Source: Asterias amurensis (lineage: Eukaryota > Echinodermata > Asteroidea > Forcipulatida > Asteriidae). From it: a stretch of DNA of 64,000 bases. The stretch covers positions 4,810,001 to 4,874,000 of the forward strand of contig NC_092665.1 of NCBI RefSeq assembly GCF_032118995.1, read 5' to 3'. The stretch's first letter is position 1. Every line of letters begins with the position of its first letter. Made by a program: the position numbers and the translations under genes. The notes beneath the pieces are model-generated. The model was not told where the DNA came from. It did not search any database and worked only from the letters and a program-made list of their open reading frames with translations. Shown one piece after another: positions 45,280 to 56,594 of the stretch.

Positions 45280-45595
45280 TATATACAAACTTTCAGAGTT
45301 ATTCAAATGATAAATTCTGAGAACCAATTATTTAGCACCTTATAAGGGTTTACAAGGTGCTACGGCGCATCAGCAGCCACAGCCAGGAAGCCCGAGGCGA
45401 GCCCTTTTTTTCTTTTCGATAGGTGCACTGGGATATTTAACATGCGTTACACAACACATGTGACCAACGGCTTTACGTTCCATGCGAAAGGCGAGGTTAT
45501 AAGTGTCACGACTCGGGAATCGAACCCACACTCTGCTGATCAGAAACACCAGAGTTTGACATCGGTGGTCAAAACCGATCGGCAACGACACTTCT
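45280..45595 (-). mobile_element. tRNA-derived SINE, near full length
   Basis: Minus strand: an A-box region (CGATCGGTTTTGACCACCG), a strong B box GGGTTCGATTCCC, then the body AACGTAAAGCCGTTGGTC, GTGTAACGCATG, CCTGGCTGTGGCTGCTGATG and a tail CAAGGTGCTAAATAATTGG. This body is one I associate with a SINE frequent in echinoderms. The 73-codon frame on it is incidental. Located in the putative C1q intron. Confidence 0.85.
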
Positions 45596-45864
45596 GTTTA
45601 TAATATCACTTATAAACAGTTTTAACACTCCAAAGACGTTCTCATTAATTGTTTAAAAAAAAAACATTGCGTTTTTTCATTTACCGAATTAGTTCAACAA
45701 ACTTACACTATTATTCAGTTGATCAACTAATGTGCAGTTTGATCTAATCTGATACCTTACGGGCGAATACATAATAAAAGGAGAGGATCAACTAAAAATG
45801 ATCAACCCTACCAGCTACGAAAACACAATTGCTATAAATGTTGTTTTTCTTACAATTTTTACAG

Positions 45865-46677
45865 ATGAAGATTACGTTAGCAGTGGCCATTGTTTTGGCT
45901 TTTATGCAAGTTCAGTTCTTGTTGGATACAGCTGCAGTTTCACCTGATTCGGGAATGACGTGTAACTCCTGCTGTCAGGGCCCAGCCGGTATACCAGGAA
46001 TCCCTGGATCTAATGGGAACCATGGTCAAGGACTTGTAGGCCCCAGAGGTGATGCTGGCTCTCCTGGTGAGGTAGGTCAACCCGGGGTTAAAGGAGACAA
46101 GGGGTCAGATGGACTGGTTGGTGAGCCAGGCGCTAAAGGGGAACATGGACTGAAGGGAGAGCAAGGAGTCGGTCTACCAGGGAAACAAGGACCTCAAGGT
46201 CTGCCTGGGATGAATGGTTTGAAGGGGGAGAGAGGTGAACCTGGACCAGCTGGACAGACTGGTGAAGTAGGTGAATGTAGTACGCGACGGTCCGCCTTCA
46301 CTGCAGTGAGGAATACCTACTTCAGGCCTCCATCCGCCTATGATCCTCTGCCCTTTGAAGAGTTACTGTTTTCAGAGGAAGGGACTGATTTCAACTTGAA
46401 TAACGGCACGTTTACGTGTAATGTGCCTGGGGTATACGTATTGATGTTCTCAGTCCAGAAACCATCAAGTGGGTCTTACCTATGGGTCAAGCTGATGAAG
46501 AACGGTAACACCATTGTAAAAGGTCGTGTAAACGATGCAGGTTACCATCAAGTGAGCAACATTGCAGTGATTCCCCTGCACTACGGAGATCAAGTTCACT
46601 TAGCTGTTTACGGTCAAGTATATAGTGACACTGATCATTACACGTCTTTTACTGGATTCCTGTTGTACGAAATCTAA
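45865..46677 (+). CDS. Secreted collagen-C1q domain protein, 270 residues
   Basis: Start chosen at 45865 because ATG follows an acceptor-like TTTTTACAG directly; the in-frame ATG at 45838 lies in that polypyrimidine tract. Residues 1-21 are a signal peptide (MKITLAVAIVLAFMQVQFLL). A Cys cluster CNSCC at 33-37 can cross-link chains. Gly-X-Y repeats run from 39 to about 136, with interruptions near 55-58 and 101-103. A C1q globular domain spans 143-270, with SAFTAVRN, GTFTCNVPGVYVLMFSV, VIPLHYGDQVHLAVY and the closing SFTGFLLYEI. Such proteins trimerise and act outside the cell as pattern-recognition or signalling molecules (C1q, CTRP and adiponectin-like). The whole coding region is one exon ending TAA at 46675-46677. 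It belongs to a local duplicated cluster. Specific orthology is not assigned. Confidence 0.93.
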   Translation: MKITLAVAIVLAFMQVQFLLDTAAVSPDSGMTCNSCCQGPAGIPGIPGSNGNHGQGLVGPRGDAGSPGEVGQPGVKGDKGSDGLVGEPGAKGEHGLKGEQGVGLPGKQGPQGLPGMNGLKGERGEPGPAGQTGEVGECSTRRSAFTAVRNTYFRPPSAYDPLPFEELLFSEEGTDFNLNNGTFTCNVPGVYVLMFSVQKPSSGSYLWVKLMKNGNTIVKGRVNDAGYHQVSNIAVIPLHYGDQVHLAVYGQVYSDTDHYTSFTGFLLYEI

Positions 46678-47809
46678 ATCAAACATAAAAACACACGGAA
46701 ACGTTTAAATGTTTTAGACAACGATTTAAATAAACTAATATGCAACTATATAGTTTGTAAACATATATTAATAATAATAATGACTTAATTGTGGAAAATC
46801 GAACGTGTATTTAGATGAATCGATTAAAATTACTGTATTATTAATTGTTTTTTTATTTGCAGGACAATAAGTATGGAAAAGGCGTTTCATTTGAACACTT
46901 GATTTTGCAAACGTGTATTGTGACAAAAACTTTCAACGTGTTTTTGTCACGTAAACAGTGCTATAAATATCAGTTCATCCCTTTTTTGAGTTTATTACAT
47001 TTTCGGTAAAGTTTGAAATTTCTGCAGCCTGTAATTCCGTCCGAGGGTGCAATGATGAGTCCTTGAAACCATGATGAGTCCATAAAATGCAAAATGAAAC
47101 TACGCAACAAAAAGCTTACAGTTTATTAAACAGTACTTAAAAACAACTGTAACTTCAGATTCCTTGATACAGACTTAGACCAATAATTCATTGTGGCTGC
47201 CGATTGTGCCGAAAATTTTAATTTAAACATTTTAAATTGGTGGAAAAAGCTTTACCCTGTTGAAGCAATAAAGAACAAATAATTCACAAAACAACTGGTA
47301 ACGATTATCTTCTGTTGATATCTTTGTTAATAACCAATACTTGTTATGGTAATTAATGATAACTTGTGATCGAAAGTACACAGCGTTGTAAAGTTACCGG
47401 AAGACGTTTCCTTGGTGTCTTCTTTTCCCGAACACGTCTCGATATGGTGAAATATATAACACTTCCTCGTAGTTTTGCGTTTGTTTGTTTTAACATGAGA
47501 GAGCACTTTCTTTTTAATGCAGATGAAACATTGGGTTTCATTTTGAACCACCTTTGTATAAAACATGTGATGATGTCACAATATTATGTCAAAGAGGGGA
47601 TGTACATGTCGGTACAGTGATTGCTTTAACCGTCAAAATGAAATTGAAACCAATCTTGCTATAAAAAAGGTATACTAACAAAATACACCATCTTAGTGTG
47701 AACTTGGAAAATATAATTTTCCTCACTTTCGGAATACGAGCTAGTTACACAATATTGCATTTTATCTTGATCTCCCTTACTACCGAAAAGTGTCGTTGGC
47801 AGTAAAAGT
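46678..47809 (+). repeat. C1q 3' flank, duplication copy 1
   Basis: Follows the stop codon and resembles 56595-57735, including CACGGAAACGTTT, GAACACGTCTCGATA and GAAACATTGGGT blocks. AT-rich; no AATAAA signal stands out clearly, although AAATAAACTAATA occurs at 46728. Short frames within (47366-47620) are shared between copies but show no domain. Confidence 0.75.
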
Positions 47810-49142
47810 TTAAGACAGTGGACACTCTCGGTAATTTTCAAAGACTAGTCTTCTCACTTGGTGAATCTCAACATAAATATGCATAAAATAACAAACCTGT
47901 AAAAATTTGAGCTCAATCGGTCGTCGAAGTTGCGAGATAATAATGAAAGAAAAAACACCCTTGTCACTCGAAGTTGTGTGCTTCCAGATGCTTGATTTCG
48001 AGGCCTCAGATTTTGAACTTGAGGTCTCGATATCAAATTCGTGGAAAATTACTTCTTTCTCGACAACTACGTCACTTCAGAGGGAGCCGTTTCTCACAAT
48101 GTTTTATATAGGTTTTCTCGGTAAATTTCGGAAAATGAGCAGCCAATTTAACCACCAGCCTATTCTATTTCGCACGAAATCGAATGCTTCTAAAAAAGGG
48201 TCATTCGATTTCATTTTAAACTAGTCAAATCTACTTTTTACGGCATTCGATTTAACAAAACAATCATTCAATTTAACAATTCATCGAAGCTGCATTCAAA
48301 TTCGCAGGAGTGTTTTTGAGGCGTGTGTTTAGTCATTCAATTTCATTTTGAGGCAGTCAATTCTGATATGTGTGCAGTCTTAAAAACGCTTGGTTAACTT
48401 GTTGTTTCCTTATACTAACGTTAAAGGCATGCGGTTAATTTGTTGCCACTTTTGGACATAATATGCCAAGATGTCTGGCACGCCAACAGATGGTTGGTGA
48501 ATATTTACAAAAAACAACAACTGGAAAAACATTTAAGAAAAAAAAAGAGAAAAAAAAACATTCAAACACATTCAAATGACAGGTCTTGGACAGTTAACCA
48601 TTGAAGGTCACCCGAAAAAATAAAGAAGAAAACAACCCTTATGGGGCCCAAGATAAAGTCTATACTGGAAACATAAAATAAAGAAAAGGTTCGCTCGATT
48701 TAAAAGTGAAGGTACGAAACGGTTTGCCTTATACAGTTTATCTGTTTATTTGTATTTCTTTAGTCGTACTTATTTTAATCCTCGGTGAGCGAAATTGATT
48801 GCCTTTTTACGAAATTGAAAATGATTAAGTCCGCAAAATCTCTAGTCGAACCAGCTTTGCTAAATTGAATGATGATTGTGTGTCATGAAAAAGAATGGGC
48901 GTGCTAGGAACTTGAATGCCCCACAACGAAATTGAATGACCGAATTCTGAATTTGAAACGCATTAAAAACCGGAGAGGCAAATTAGCTTTAATTCGAACG
49001 CATGAAAATTAAATTGGCTACTCATTTGCTGAATATGACAGAGAAAACCTATACTATCGACCTTCCCCATTACTCGTTACGAATTGAGGTCTTATGCTAA
49101 TAATTATTTGGAGTAATTACCAATTGTGTCCACTGCCTTTAA
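47810..49142 (-). mobile_element. TTAA-family MITE with nested TA element
   Basis: TTAAGACAGTGGACACTC at the left end and GTGTCCACTGCCTTTAA at the right, flanked by TTAA. The paralogous flank at about 57735-57745 has a single TTAA and no MITE, which proves a TTAA duplication. The element at 48109-49051 is inserted inside it. Confidence 0.9.
48109..49051. mobile_element. 943-bp non-autonomous element, TA duplication, nested in MITE
   Basis: Ends TAGGTTTTCTC and GAGAAAACCTA; inverted similarity extends about 45 bp through AATGAGCAGCCAATTTAA. TA at 48107-48108 and 49052-49053 is single in other MITE copies. The interior repeats CATTCAATTT and CATTCGATTT motifs. TA targeting fits Tc1/mariner-like or ISL2EU-like elements; no transposase. 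Confidence 0.8.
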
Positions 49143-49395
49143 ACATTAACGTAACACGTCGTCAATAAAACACATTATTGATGTTTGAATTAACATTAGA
49201 ATACATAACTTATTAATTGATACATATATTTCCACAAATTTTTTTTTCCTAAATAAACTAGTATCCATTGTATAAGAAGTTAAGATCGATGTCATAGTTT
49301 TAGAAATAGTCAGGTACCACTTGAATGTTTTAAATACACTGAAAAAATCAACATTTACGCCGTATCAGTCGATCGTTTTGGTTTTTGTGTTTGGA
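49143..49395 (+). repeat. C1q distal flank, duplication copy 1
   Basis: ACACATTATTGATGTTTGAA to GTCGATCGTTTTGG; matches 57740-57930 and, more weakly, 58265-58485. Confidence 0.75.
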
Positions 49396-49651
49396 GTTTT
49401 TACTGGATATTCATAAAAACCTTTGACAGTTTCGCTACTCCTATTGGTGGAGAGCGCGTCACGTGGGTGTGTATAAACCTTTGCTTATGACCGGTAAAAA
49501 GTGTTAATTTCATTGCTTCATAGACCTTATTTAAGATAGCAATTTTGAACAACTGCGCATGTGCGAGCAAAGGACTGTGGGAAAAATTTGGCACCTCGCT
49601 CACGAAAGTAAACAACGTTCAACGTTCGTACACGATCGATCGGTTTGCAAA

Positions 49652-49722
49652 ATGAATGTGGCAGGAGTGACCGAGAAAGAGCTGCTTGATAGAATAAATA
49701 GTTCTGGCATAGACGAATTAAG
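49652..49722 (+). CDS. Candidate first coding exon of a small unidentified gene
   Basis: ATG at 49652 opens MNVAGVTEKELLDRINSSGI and the exon ends DEL-Ar with donor GTAATC at 49723. The upstream 200 bases (CACGTGGG, TGCGCATGTGCG, GACTGTGGGAAAA) look promoter-like. A spliced continuation at 50806-50857 (after TTTTATAG) would give only 40 residues in total; another acceptor at about 49819 meets a stop after seven codons. No family recognised. May be a real but incomplete gene or a decayed one. Confidence 0.3.
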
Positions 49723-50805
49723 GTAATCTTTAGCTAAAGTGAATGTGCCAAGACACAGTAGTTAAAGACAAACTCCAAAGGCGACATTTTTTCGCGATAA
49801 AATTACTGTTTTTTTTAGGTTTGCCCGTCTACGTCTGTAGGGCCGGCGTCGGAAGACTGACATTGACAAGGTCAATGTCGAGAAGTTGCAACACGGATCA
49901 GTGACCCTCCCGCATCCATCAGTCACCCTCGAGGGATCGGAAATAACAACCAAAACTTCCCACCAGTGACTCCGATTTGTGCTGATAAATACTTCGACAA
50001 AAGCATGGAGGACCTCCATGACAAAAGTAAGACAATTTTTTCTGTTACAAAACAGAGAAACATTGCCAAGGTCATGATGATCGAGGACTGTCATGACTGT
50101 TTTACAAAAAATACAATCATTTCTTATTCCTGGTCTAGACTGGAGTCTAGATGTAGCTCTATGGATAAAGCCCATCAATGGTTACATTGTCTTGATTCGA
50201 TTTTGTCTGTAATTGTATGCCACTAATCAGCAATGACGTGGACGTAAATAGAATAGCTTTCAATCATACATGGTAGTTGTACATTTTTAAAACTTTATGT
50301 GGCAGATGCTACTTTTTTCTTGTTTCTCACACCATCAACTTTTTAGGTCTACCACTGATATGGTTCAAAATTAAAGTGACCAAAAGTGACTAAGTAATTG
50401 TGGTTTATACTTATATTGATTAATATAAATCTATTTCTACCTCCATGGTTATACCGTAGATCATGACATGACAAGTATGACAAGGTTCTGGTGTATGACC
50501 TAACAATACTTCTAGTTTCTAGAACTTAGAAGTAGTCCTAGCATAAACATTTTTTTATCAAGGGTTCAGTTTATACAAGTTTGATGTACACGTATTGTAC
50601 GAACATGATTCTGTGCATAATATAATTGCATACTTTGTGCTTTGTTTTGTACATGTATTACAAAAATGATACTTTAGTACACTGTACCATAAAGCATCAA
50701 GTTGTAAGCTTTATTGTTAGACCCTACTGGTACTGTAATAATGGTACGTTTGTTATGTCTATAATTTTATTTTAACATATGATATGAGACTATGAGTTTT
50801 TATAG

Positions 50806-50857
50806 GTTTGTAATTCGAAAATCAAGGACGAGGTCACATGAGCGAAACTCTTCTTAA
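50806..50857 (+). CDS. Possible second exon of the small gene
   Basis: Follows acceptor TTTTTATAG in the correct phase and reads RFVIRKSRTRSHERNSS then stop; a GTAGGA donor sits right after the stop. The short basic tail is not a known domain. Confidence 0.2.
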
Positions 50858-50869
50858 GGTAGGAATTTG

Positions 50870-53120
50870 AAAAAGAATATAACTTTTTTTAAATTTTTGT
50901 TTTTGAATAAGTTTGATTTATTCAATAAAACAAAATAGATTCTGCATTGGGCATCCTCAACAAATAAATCCTTTTGGTTTTACTTGGAAATTGTTACCAT
51001 TTAACTTTATTATTTTAGGGGCAACTATCCCAATTAATACATTTTTGGTTATGATAGACTAATAAAAAGCCATGTTGAGAGAACTATTTATACAGTACCT
51101 CGCTTTTATATTCTTTATAAATAACAGGCTACATTTTGTACATCTGTTAAACCTGATTCTAAACTTATATACTGATAGGTCTAATTTTGTAGTTTAAGTG
51201 GGTGAAAAGTCATTTCAAACCTTGCCATCAAAGAAGAAGTATTGTAAGCACTTAAATGTGATTCTCTGCAAACTCTGCATCTTCAAAATCTGGATTTAAA
51301 TTAACAAGTAGACTGGCACTGTGGTCACGTGGTTCAGGGCCCACTAACAATGGGTTCAGTACTGCCAGAGGCAACTTTATTAAGCTGTCTCACGACTTCA
51401 CAAAGCCAACATTTAAAACAATTGATATTTATTAAGCTGCAACCAGCTTTGGCAAACATGTCATGCATGTCAGAGTCCTTGTTCACAAAAAGAATCTAGA
51501 AGAGGGGTCAGACTATCTGCTACACCCACAGGTTGGAATGGAATCTAAAGATGACTGCGCCATGATAAAACTGCAGCTATGTATAAAACCTGTAACAAAT
51601 TCTAGTTTGTGAATGCTATATCATGCATGTTGTGAATTTAACTCTCGGGGTTGGTGTGAAAACAATTGTTCACAATCTAACCAGCATCTGTAATTATTTG
51701 ACCCATTTTATGGTGATAGTTTAAAGGTTTCATTGATAACTGTGGGTACACATAATTTAACTCTTGCTGAAAATAAATCCAAACCTGTCACACTTTTTGT
51801 TCCATATATTTGTTTACAAACAATTTTTTATTTACAATTTCCATCCTTTAATTTGTTTTCCTCAAATATTTAAATTGGTTAATATTAACTTTATAACACA
51901 CTTGGTATTTTCATGGCCCCTTAAAAACACTTACATTGCAGTTTACTTCACTCAATTATCATCTACCCTTATTAGCCTCAGGTATTGTTCATGTTGACTG
52001 TACTGAGGCGGTTAACTACAACCCTCTAGATCTTTGCAATTGCAACCCTTGGTATTATTTAAATCTTTGCATTATGAAGTATTATTGTATGATTTAAGTG
52101 ACCAAAATAAATGAAGCTTTAAACTCTTCAAGACAGTGGAAATGGACGTTTGGACAGTGTTATTGTTTGTATTGTACACTTCTACTTTCTCTGAGAATGT
52201 AGCCTACAACCGCAGGACGCCACGCACAGGCATATTTAGAAGCACTTGCGATACCTTTAGGTGTTTTCAAAGGCCAACAGCGGACAGAACGCTTGCGTCA
52301 CAGTTCACTCTGCAATTAACATTTATCTCTTCAGTGCCAATTTACGTGTCATCAGTCAAAAATGGCCTCAAGAGCATGAAGACACACACACACAGTCACA
52401 CACAGCCTTTAGATGGTCAATGAGCTCTCCTGCAGCAAAAGAAGTAGGATGTGGTTGGTCGAGCCCACATAACAACAGTACAGATCACATCTTTGGAGTG
52501 AACACAGAACTGGGAAAATAACTGCTTCCAATATGAGTGTTGTGACGAAGCATGTTGATGCACAAGTAATTATCTGAAAGATAAAGCAGACAAAAACTAA
52601 GGGAATAAATGAGTGGTTACAAGTTCTTAAAAAGGCGTTTAAAACAGGCAGGGTCGTGGTCGTTCAGCCCTTGTTTCCTCTTTTACGTATCTTATTTGAT
52701 GACCTGACATGTGTTGCATTTTAATGACTGAGACAGTTTTCGGATTCATTGTATGGTGTATGCGTAGTTAGTCTTGGTGCAAGATGTTTCTTGTTTTGCT
52801 TTCACACCCAGCGCGGCCAACTCGCCAACATCACCCGTAACGGTGAAACCTCTAGCACCAAGACCAGCGCATATTATGCATCTAAACATATCCGAAAACA
52901 ACCGGTTATAAACAGCTTCAGCTGGTCTTTATCACTCGTTAACTTTAAACACCCCCACCCCACGTGAAGCGCTCTCCACCACAACAGGAATGCAGTAGCG
53001 AAACTGACTGAGGTATTTATGAATGATCTTTTGCCTTGGAAATCATAACCAAACACTCTGCCCTGAAAGTCAGTCATGACTAATATGACTATAAGCTAAT
53101 TAATGGGCAGTATCATTATC
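50870..53120. other. No firmly recognised feature
   Basis: AT-rich sequence. The 95-codon frame at 52136-52423 starts with a hydrophobic stretch (MEMDVWTVLLFVLYTSTFSE) that could be a signal peptide, but no downstream domain, splice context or repeat supports it. Other frames are shorter. Confidence 0.4.
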
Positions 53121-53123
53121 AGA

Positions 53124-53158
53124 ATATTGATATTATATTCTGAATATAATATCAATAT
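53124..53158. repeat. AT-only 17-bp-arm palindrome
   Basis: ATATTGATATTATATTC, one base, then its exact complement. Able to extrude as a cruciform. Confidence 0.9.
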
Positions 53159-53334
53159 CTGGCATCTCTAAAAAATGTTAGCCTATGTTTCTTTCTTAGT
53201 TTCTACCACCAATCACACATACATCCTAGCCTATACAATACTCAAATTGTAGCCTACAGCTTGTTGGGCTTGACATGCTTGATGATGTAATCATGACCCG
53301 GTCATGATTAAATCATCAACAAGCTTTATTGATA

Positions 53335-53475
53335 TTTTGGATAACTTTCCGTATGGCGCCACCACCTTTTCACTCATTTTTACAAAAAGGGATATCTCAT
53401 TGAGGTAAATTAGATACTATATTATTTCATATCGAATGAAAAAGTGGTTGCGCCATACGGAAACTTTTCCGATAT
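53335..53475. mobile_element. 140-bp MITE, ends CCGTATGGCGCCACCACC
   Basis: Left TTTCCGTATGGCGCCACCAC and right GTGGTTGCGCCATACGGAAA are inverted repeats; the centre has AGGGATATCTCATTGAGG. Family of this look is widespread in marine deuterostomes. Confidence 0.8.
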
Positions 53476-53689
53476 TTTATTAAACTATTTTGTGTTCATT
53501 CAAAGTCAAAAGAACATGCATGTACCTACCTACGTATGTACATACATGAACAGTCCCTCGTTCTTCCGTTGAGTCGCAAAGCACACACTGGTCCGATGGC
53601 ATTATTGTCGTAGTTTTTTATATTAATAATACACATCTGACATGGCTAAATAAAGCATGGAGGTACACCCATTCGTGGGTGAAACTGTC

Positions 53690-54050
53690 TTCCGCCACAG
53701 AAGCATGACCGTCCACCACAAACAATGTCAATGTTTACAAACTTATTGTTTACAAAAAAACTTTGTGGAACACGTTATACGTGACGACCGTATAACTGGA
53801 GGTGCAAAATATTTCCCACAATCCTTTGCGGGACGTCGAATTTTTGCTATCTTCAATAAGGTCTATGTGCTTCATCACGCGATACGCGCGATGCGCACAG
53901 CATTCCCTTATAAGGAGTTGTTTACCCGAGGGCGTCGAAGGGCTTTACCATTTCATAGCTGGAGGGGTGTTGTGTTGAAAGAAATCATTAAACAATTCAT
54001 TAACAATTATAATGTTGGCATTTATTTATTTTTTTTTATCAAAAAATGAT
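53690..54050. other. Promoter-like segment resembling an inverted 49510-49610
   Basis: In reverse complement, CATAGACCTTATTGAAGATAGCAA and AAAGGATTGTGGGAAA match CATAGACCTTATTTAAGATAGC and AAAGGACTGTGGGAAA upstream of the small gene. The 130-codon plus-strand frame 53657-54049 covers it but has no domain, so I treat it as incidental. Confidence 0.35.
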
Positions 54051-54494
54051 GATGTTTTTGACCGAAAAGGTATTTATGAATGGGAACCAAAGTGTGTTGA
54101 ATCGGTTTCTTTATAATTTACCTCTTCACAACACATTGATTCCCTTATAAAACTACAGTTATTGGTAAATACAATTTACTATCTGAAATAATTTTCCTGA
54201 CACTGTTTTAACGCATTTTGTCGAAAGCCACAGCACCTCTGCAAGTAATAATTTTAGGGAAACTTTCTACCATTACTTCTTCAGACAGTGCAAATTTATG
54301 TAAATCAGTGAACAGTGTGTTTGTGTCCTACAAAAAAAGTATCCGAACCCTTAAATTTAAAAAACATCAGACTCAAGTTGTTATGTCAAATAGTTCAGAG
54401 CACGTTTTTTGAAATGACACAATGGTATAATAATAATTGCTATACAACAGCTTGCCCCGCACAATTAAGTAATGTTAAGCATTATTTTCTTATA

Positions 54495-54690
54495 GTCATG
54501 AATTATATAAGTTGTACAAGCTCATCAGCCCTTCCCAGTGATGCTAGATGAGACCGGTTGGGTCGAGCAAATCGGTCCAAGTGCCTCATTCAAAAGCACA
54601 TGGATTGACTGACTTACGCACTTTCGAATTGGACATAAACCCTGAACAATTAAACCCTTGTCACCTCTCCATGTACACAACCAACAATCT
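54495..54690 (+). repeat. Dispersed repeat beside the TGCGTTCG MITE, copy 1
   Basis: AGCCCTTCCCAGTGATGCTAG, GAGACCGG, AAAGCACATGGATTGACTGA; recurs at 58765-58935 and 58985-59158, each time directly 5' of TGCGTTCG MITE sequence. It is probably one longer compound repeat. Confidence 0.75.
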
Positions 54691-54691
54691 A

Positions 54692-54946
54692 TAGGTGCGT
54701 TCGTTTGGCTTCCCTGGGTCGACCACGGTCTACCCCCGGTACGTTCGAATAGCTTTGACGCCATTCCTTTAGATCACCCGGGTCAGCCCCCAGTGCCCTG
54801 CTTGTGGAGTGGGTCACTTGGGGGTGACCCGATTAGCATGACTTCACCACGAGAGGGCGAGTGTGCTCGTTCTATTAGTTCTCGTCAGGGGCTCAACCGA
54901 GTGAGCACCGCGGGTAGACCCAGGGCAGCTAATCGAACGTACCTTA
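54692..54946. mobile_element. TGCGTTCG MITE, copy 1
   Basis: Ends GGTGCGTTCGTTTGGCTTCC and the inverted GGCAGCTAATCGAACGTACC, with GTCGACC just inside both. hAT- or P-like by appearance; target duplication not resolved. Confidence 0.75.
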
Positions 54947-55165
54947 TGTAGCCTGAATACCTGCATCACACTTCGAGGCACGTGAACAACAACCATAGAC
55001 CAGCCTCCAAACCGGCGTGTTTTTCACTTTTTAGCTAAAGGTACGCGGTCAAATTATACACCAACATTACATGCAAGTTCATGCACATTGTATGTATAGT
55101 ATACATACACCACACACGTGGACACACAGCATGCGGGCGGCCGAAAGTAAGCTTTCCATATCTGT

Positions 55166-55465
55166 CTTTTGATTGGTCGACCGAGATTAACTCAGACAAA
55201 TCAAAACAAGCCCGAAGATGGTTGCATCCAATTTAAGACGTCTCTCCTTGGTAGACACCCTGAAACGAGACACCGGCTTGGCCGGCGCCGAGGAACTACG
55301 CTAATGCATAATGGATCGGAACATCTGGAGAGAAACCACTGGGCATGCTCGGGCATGCTCGAGCTTCCACATGGCGCTCGACTTGATGCTGATGTATCCA
55401 ATGGAATCACTGGATCTGAATAGCAGGTACCTGTCTTTAAAGACAGGGTCCCAGTCTTCAATCTA
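55166..55465. repeat. Repeat shared with 59750-59900
   Basis: TTTTGATTGGTCGAC, CAGACAAATCAAAACAA and ATCCAATGGAATC...CTGGATCTGAATAGC occur in both places, so the compound repeat (54495 onward) was duplicated together with this tail. Confidence 0.6.
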
Positions 55466-55517
55466 AGGCTGCGTTTGTTTAGCTTCCCTGGGTCGACCCC
55501 GATCTGCCCCTGGTACA

Positions 55518-56594
55518 ATTTCAATTTGAACGGCGCGTTTACGTGTAATGTGCCTGCTTGGGGTATACGTATTGATGTTTTCAGTCTTAAAACACCAAGT
55601 GGGCCTTACCTATACCGTGTGTCTCAAAAAAGTCTATACACTTTTGAAATGGCTGCCGAATGAAAAGTATATGATTCTGGGGGAAAAGGTTTAGGTGTAT
55701 GGATAGCTTATTGTCTCAACTTTCACATGACACCATAAAGTCTGAAAATAATTCATGATTGTGTGAGCAATGCTCACGTTTGTGAAGGGTTGAAAATAAG
55801 GCTGCGCAGGAATTAGCCTTCCCTTTGTGAGAGAAGTCCTTTGTAGCTTACACAATTCAATCAAAGATTTCGTCTACTTCAGGTCAATGGGTAACCTGAA
55901 GAATAAGTAGCCAACATCTTTGACATTCCTGTTTTCAAAATAACGTACCATTGAACAATCTTTGTACATAATCCCCATCTGATTATTTAGAAAACCAATG
56001 AAATGTTCAACTCATGTTACAATAACTGAAATGCGGGATGAAGGTTTTTATTCAAAGTCACAGATGTTAAAAAACAAACACAGTTTGTAACATGGAAATT
56101 GCTACATGTACTATCACACCATCGCGACTCACATGAAGACACCACTGAGTCTACCGGGGAAAGTTACAATGCCACAAGAACAAAAATGTATTTCCTGTTC
56201 ACTTATGAATATAAAATAAATGGTTTAACAAACCATAAACTTCATTCAGCAAACCAAAACTGATCGTATTTGAGCATGAATTTATTACATCACCCTCAGT
56301 TTTGTAAGCTCTCAAATTGGAAGGCTAATTCCTGCGCAGCCTTATTTTAAACACTTTACAAAAGTGAGCAGTGCTCACCCAGCCATGAATTATTTCAGGA
56401 ACTTTTGGTGTCATATGAAAGTTGAGACCACAAGCTATCCATAAACAAAAACCTCAAATAATCATCAAGTGAGCAACAGTGCAGTGATTCCCCTGCACTA
56501 TGGAAATCAAGTTCACTTAGCTGTAGACGGTCAAGTATATAGTAACTCTGACCATTACACGTCTTTTACAGGAGTCCTGTTGTACCAAATCTAA
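55518..56594 (+). pseudogene. C1q-domain pseudogene, interrupted
   Basis: 55518-55612 matches codons for NLNNGTFTCNVPGVYVLMFS, with a 2-base gain at TGCCTGCTTGGGG. 56463-56594 matches the end of the domain (HQVSNIAVIPLHYG to FLLY-I and TAA). Between them a MITE of about 850 bp has replaced roughly 65 bases. Signal peptide and collagen region are missing upstream. The remaining parts are close to the intact gene, so the duplication is fairly recent. Confidence 0.9.
55614..56462. mobile_element. MITE with about 150-bp inverted repeats, inside the C1q pseudogene
   Basis: TATGGATAGCTT, GTCTCAACTTTCA, GACACCA, AATAATTCATG, GAGCA-TGCTCAC and GGCTGCGCAGGAATTAGCC on the left return inverted on the right (56310-56450). 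The left tip contains GTGTGTCTCAAAAAAGTC. No open frame of note. Confidence 0.8.

Noticed and set aside
45370-45591. 73-codon minus-strand frame as a gene
   Set aside because: It is the body of the tRNA-derived SINE.
45838-45864. Upstream in-frame ATG of the C1q protein
   Set aside because: The stretch is a polypyrimidine tract ending in TTTTTACAG, a splice acceptor. Starting at 45865 gives a better signal peptide.
52136-52423. 95-codon frame with a hydrophobic start
   Set aside because: Looks like a possible signal peptide, but nothing downstream, no splice sites and no second copy support it.
53657-54049. 130-codon plus-strand frame
   Set aside because: No domain. It overlaps a segment resembling an inverted promoter-like block at 49510, so the frame is likely chance.
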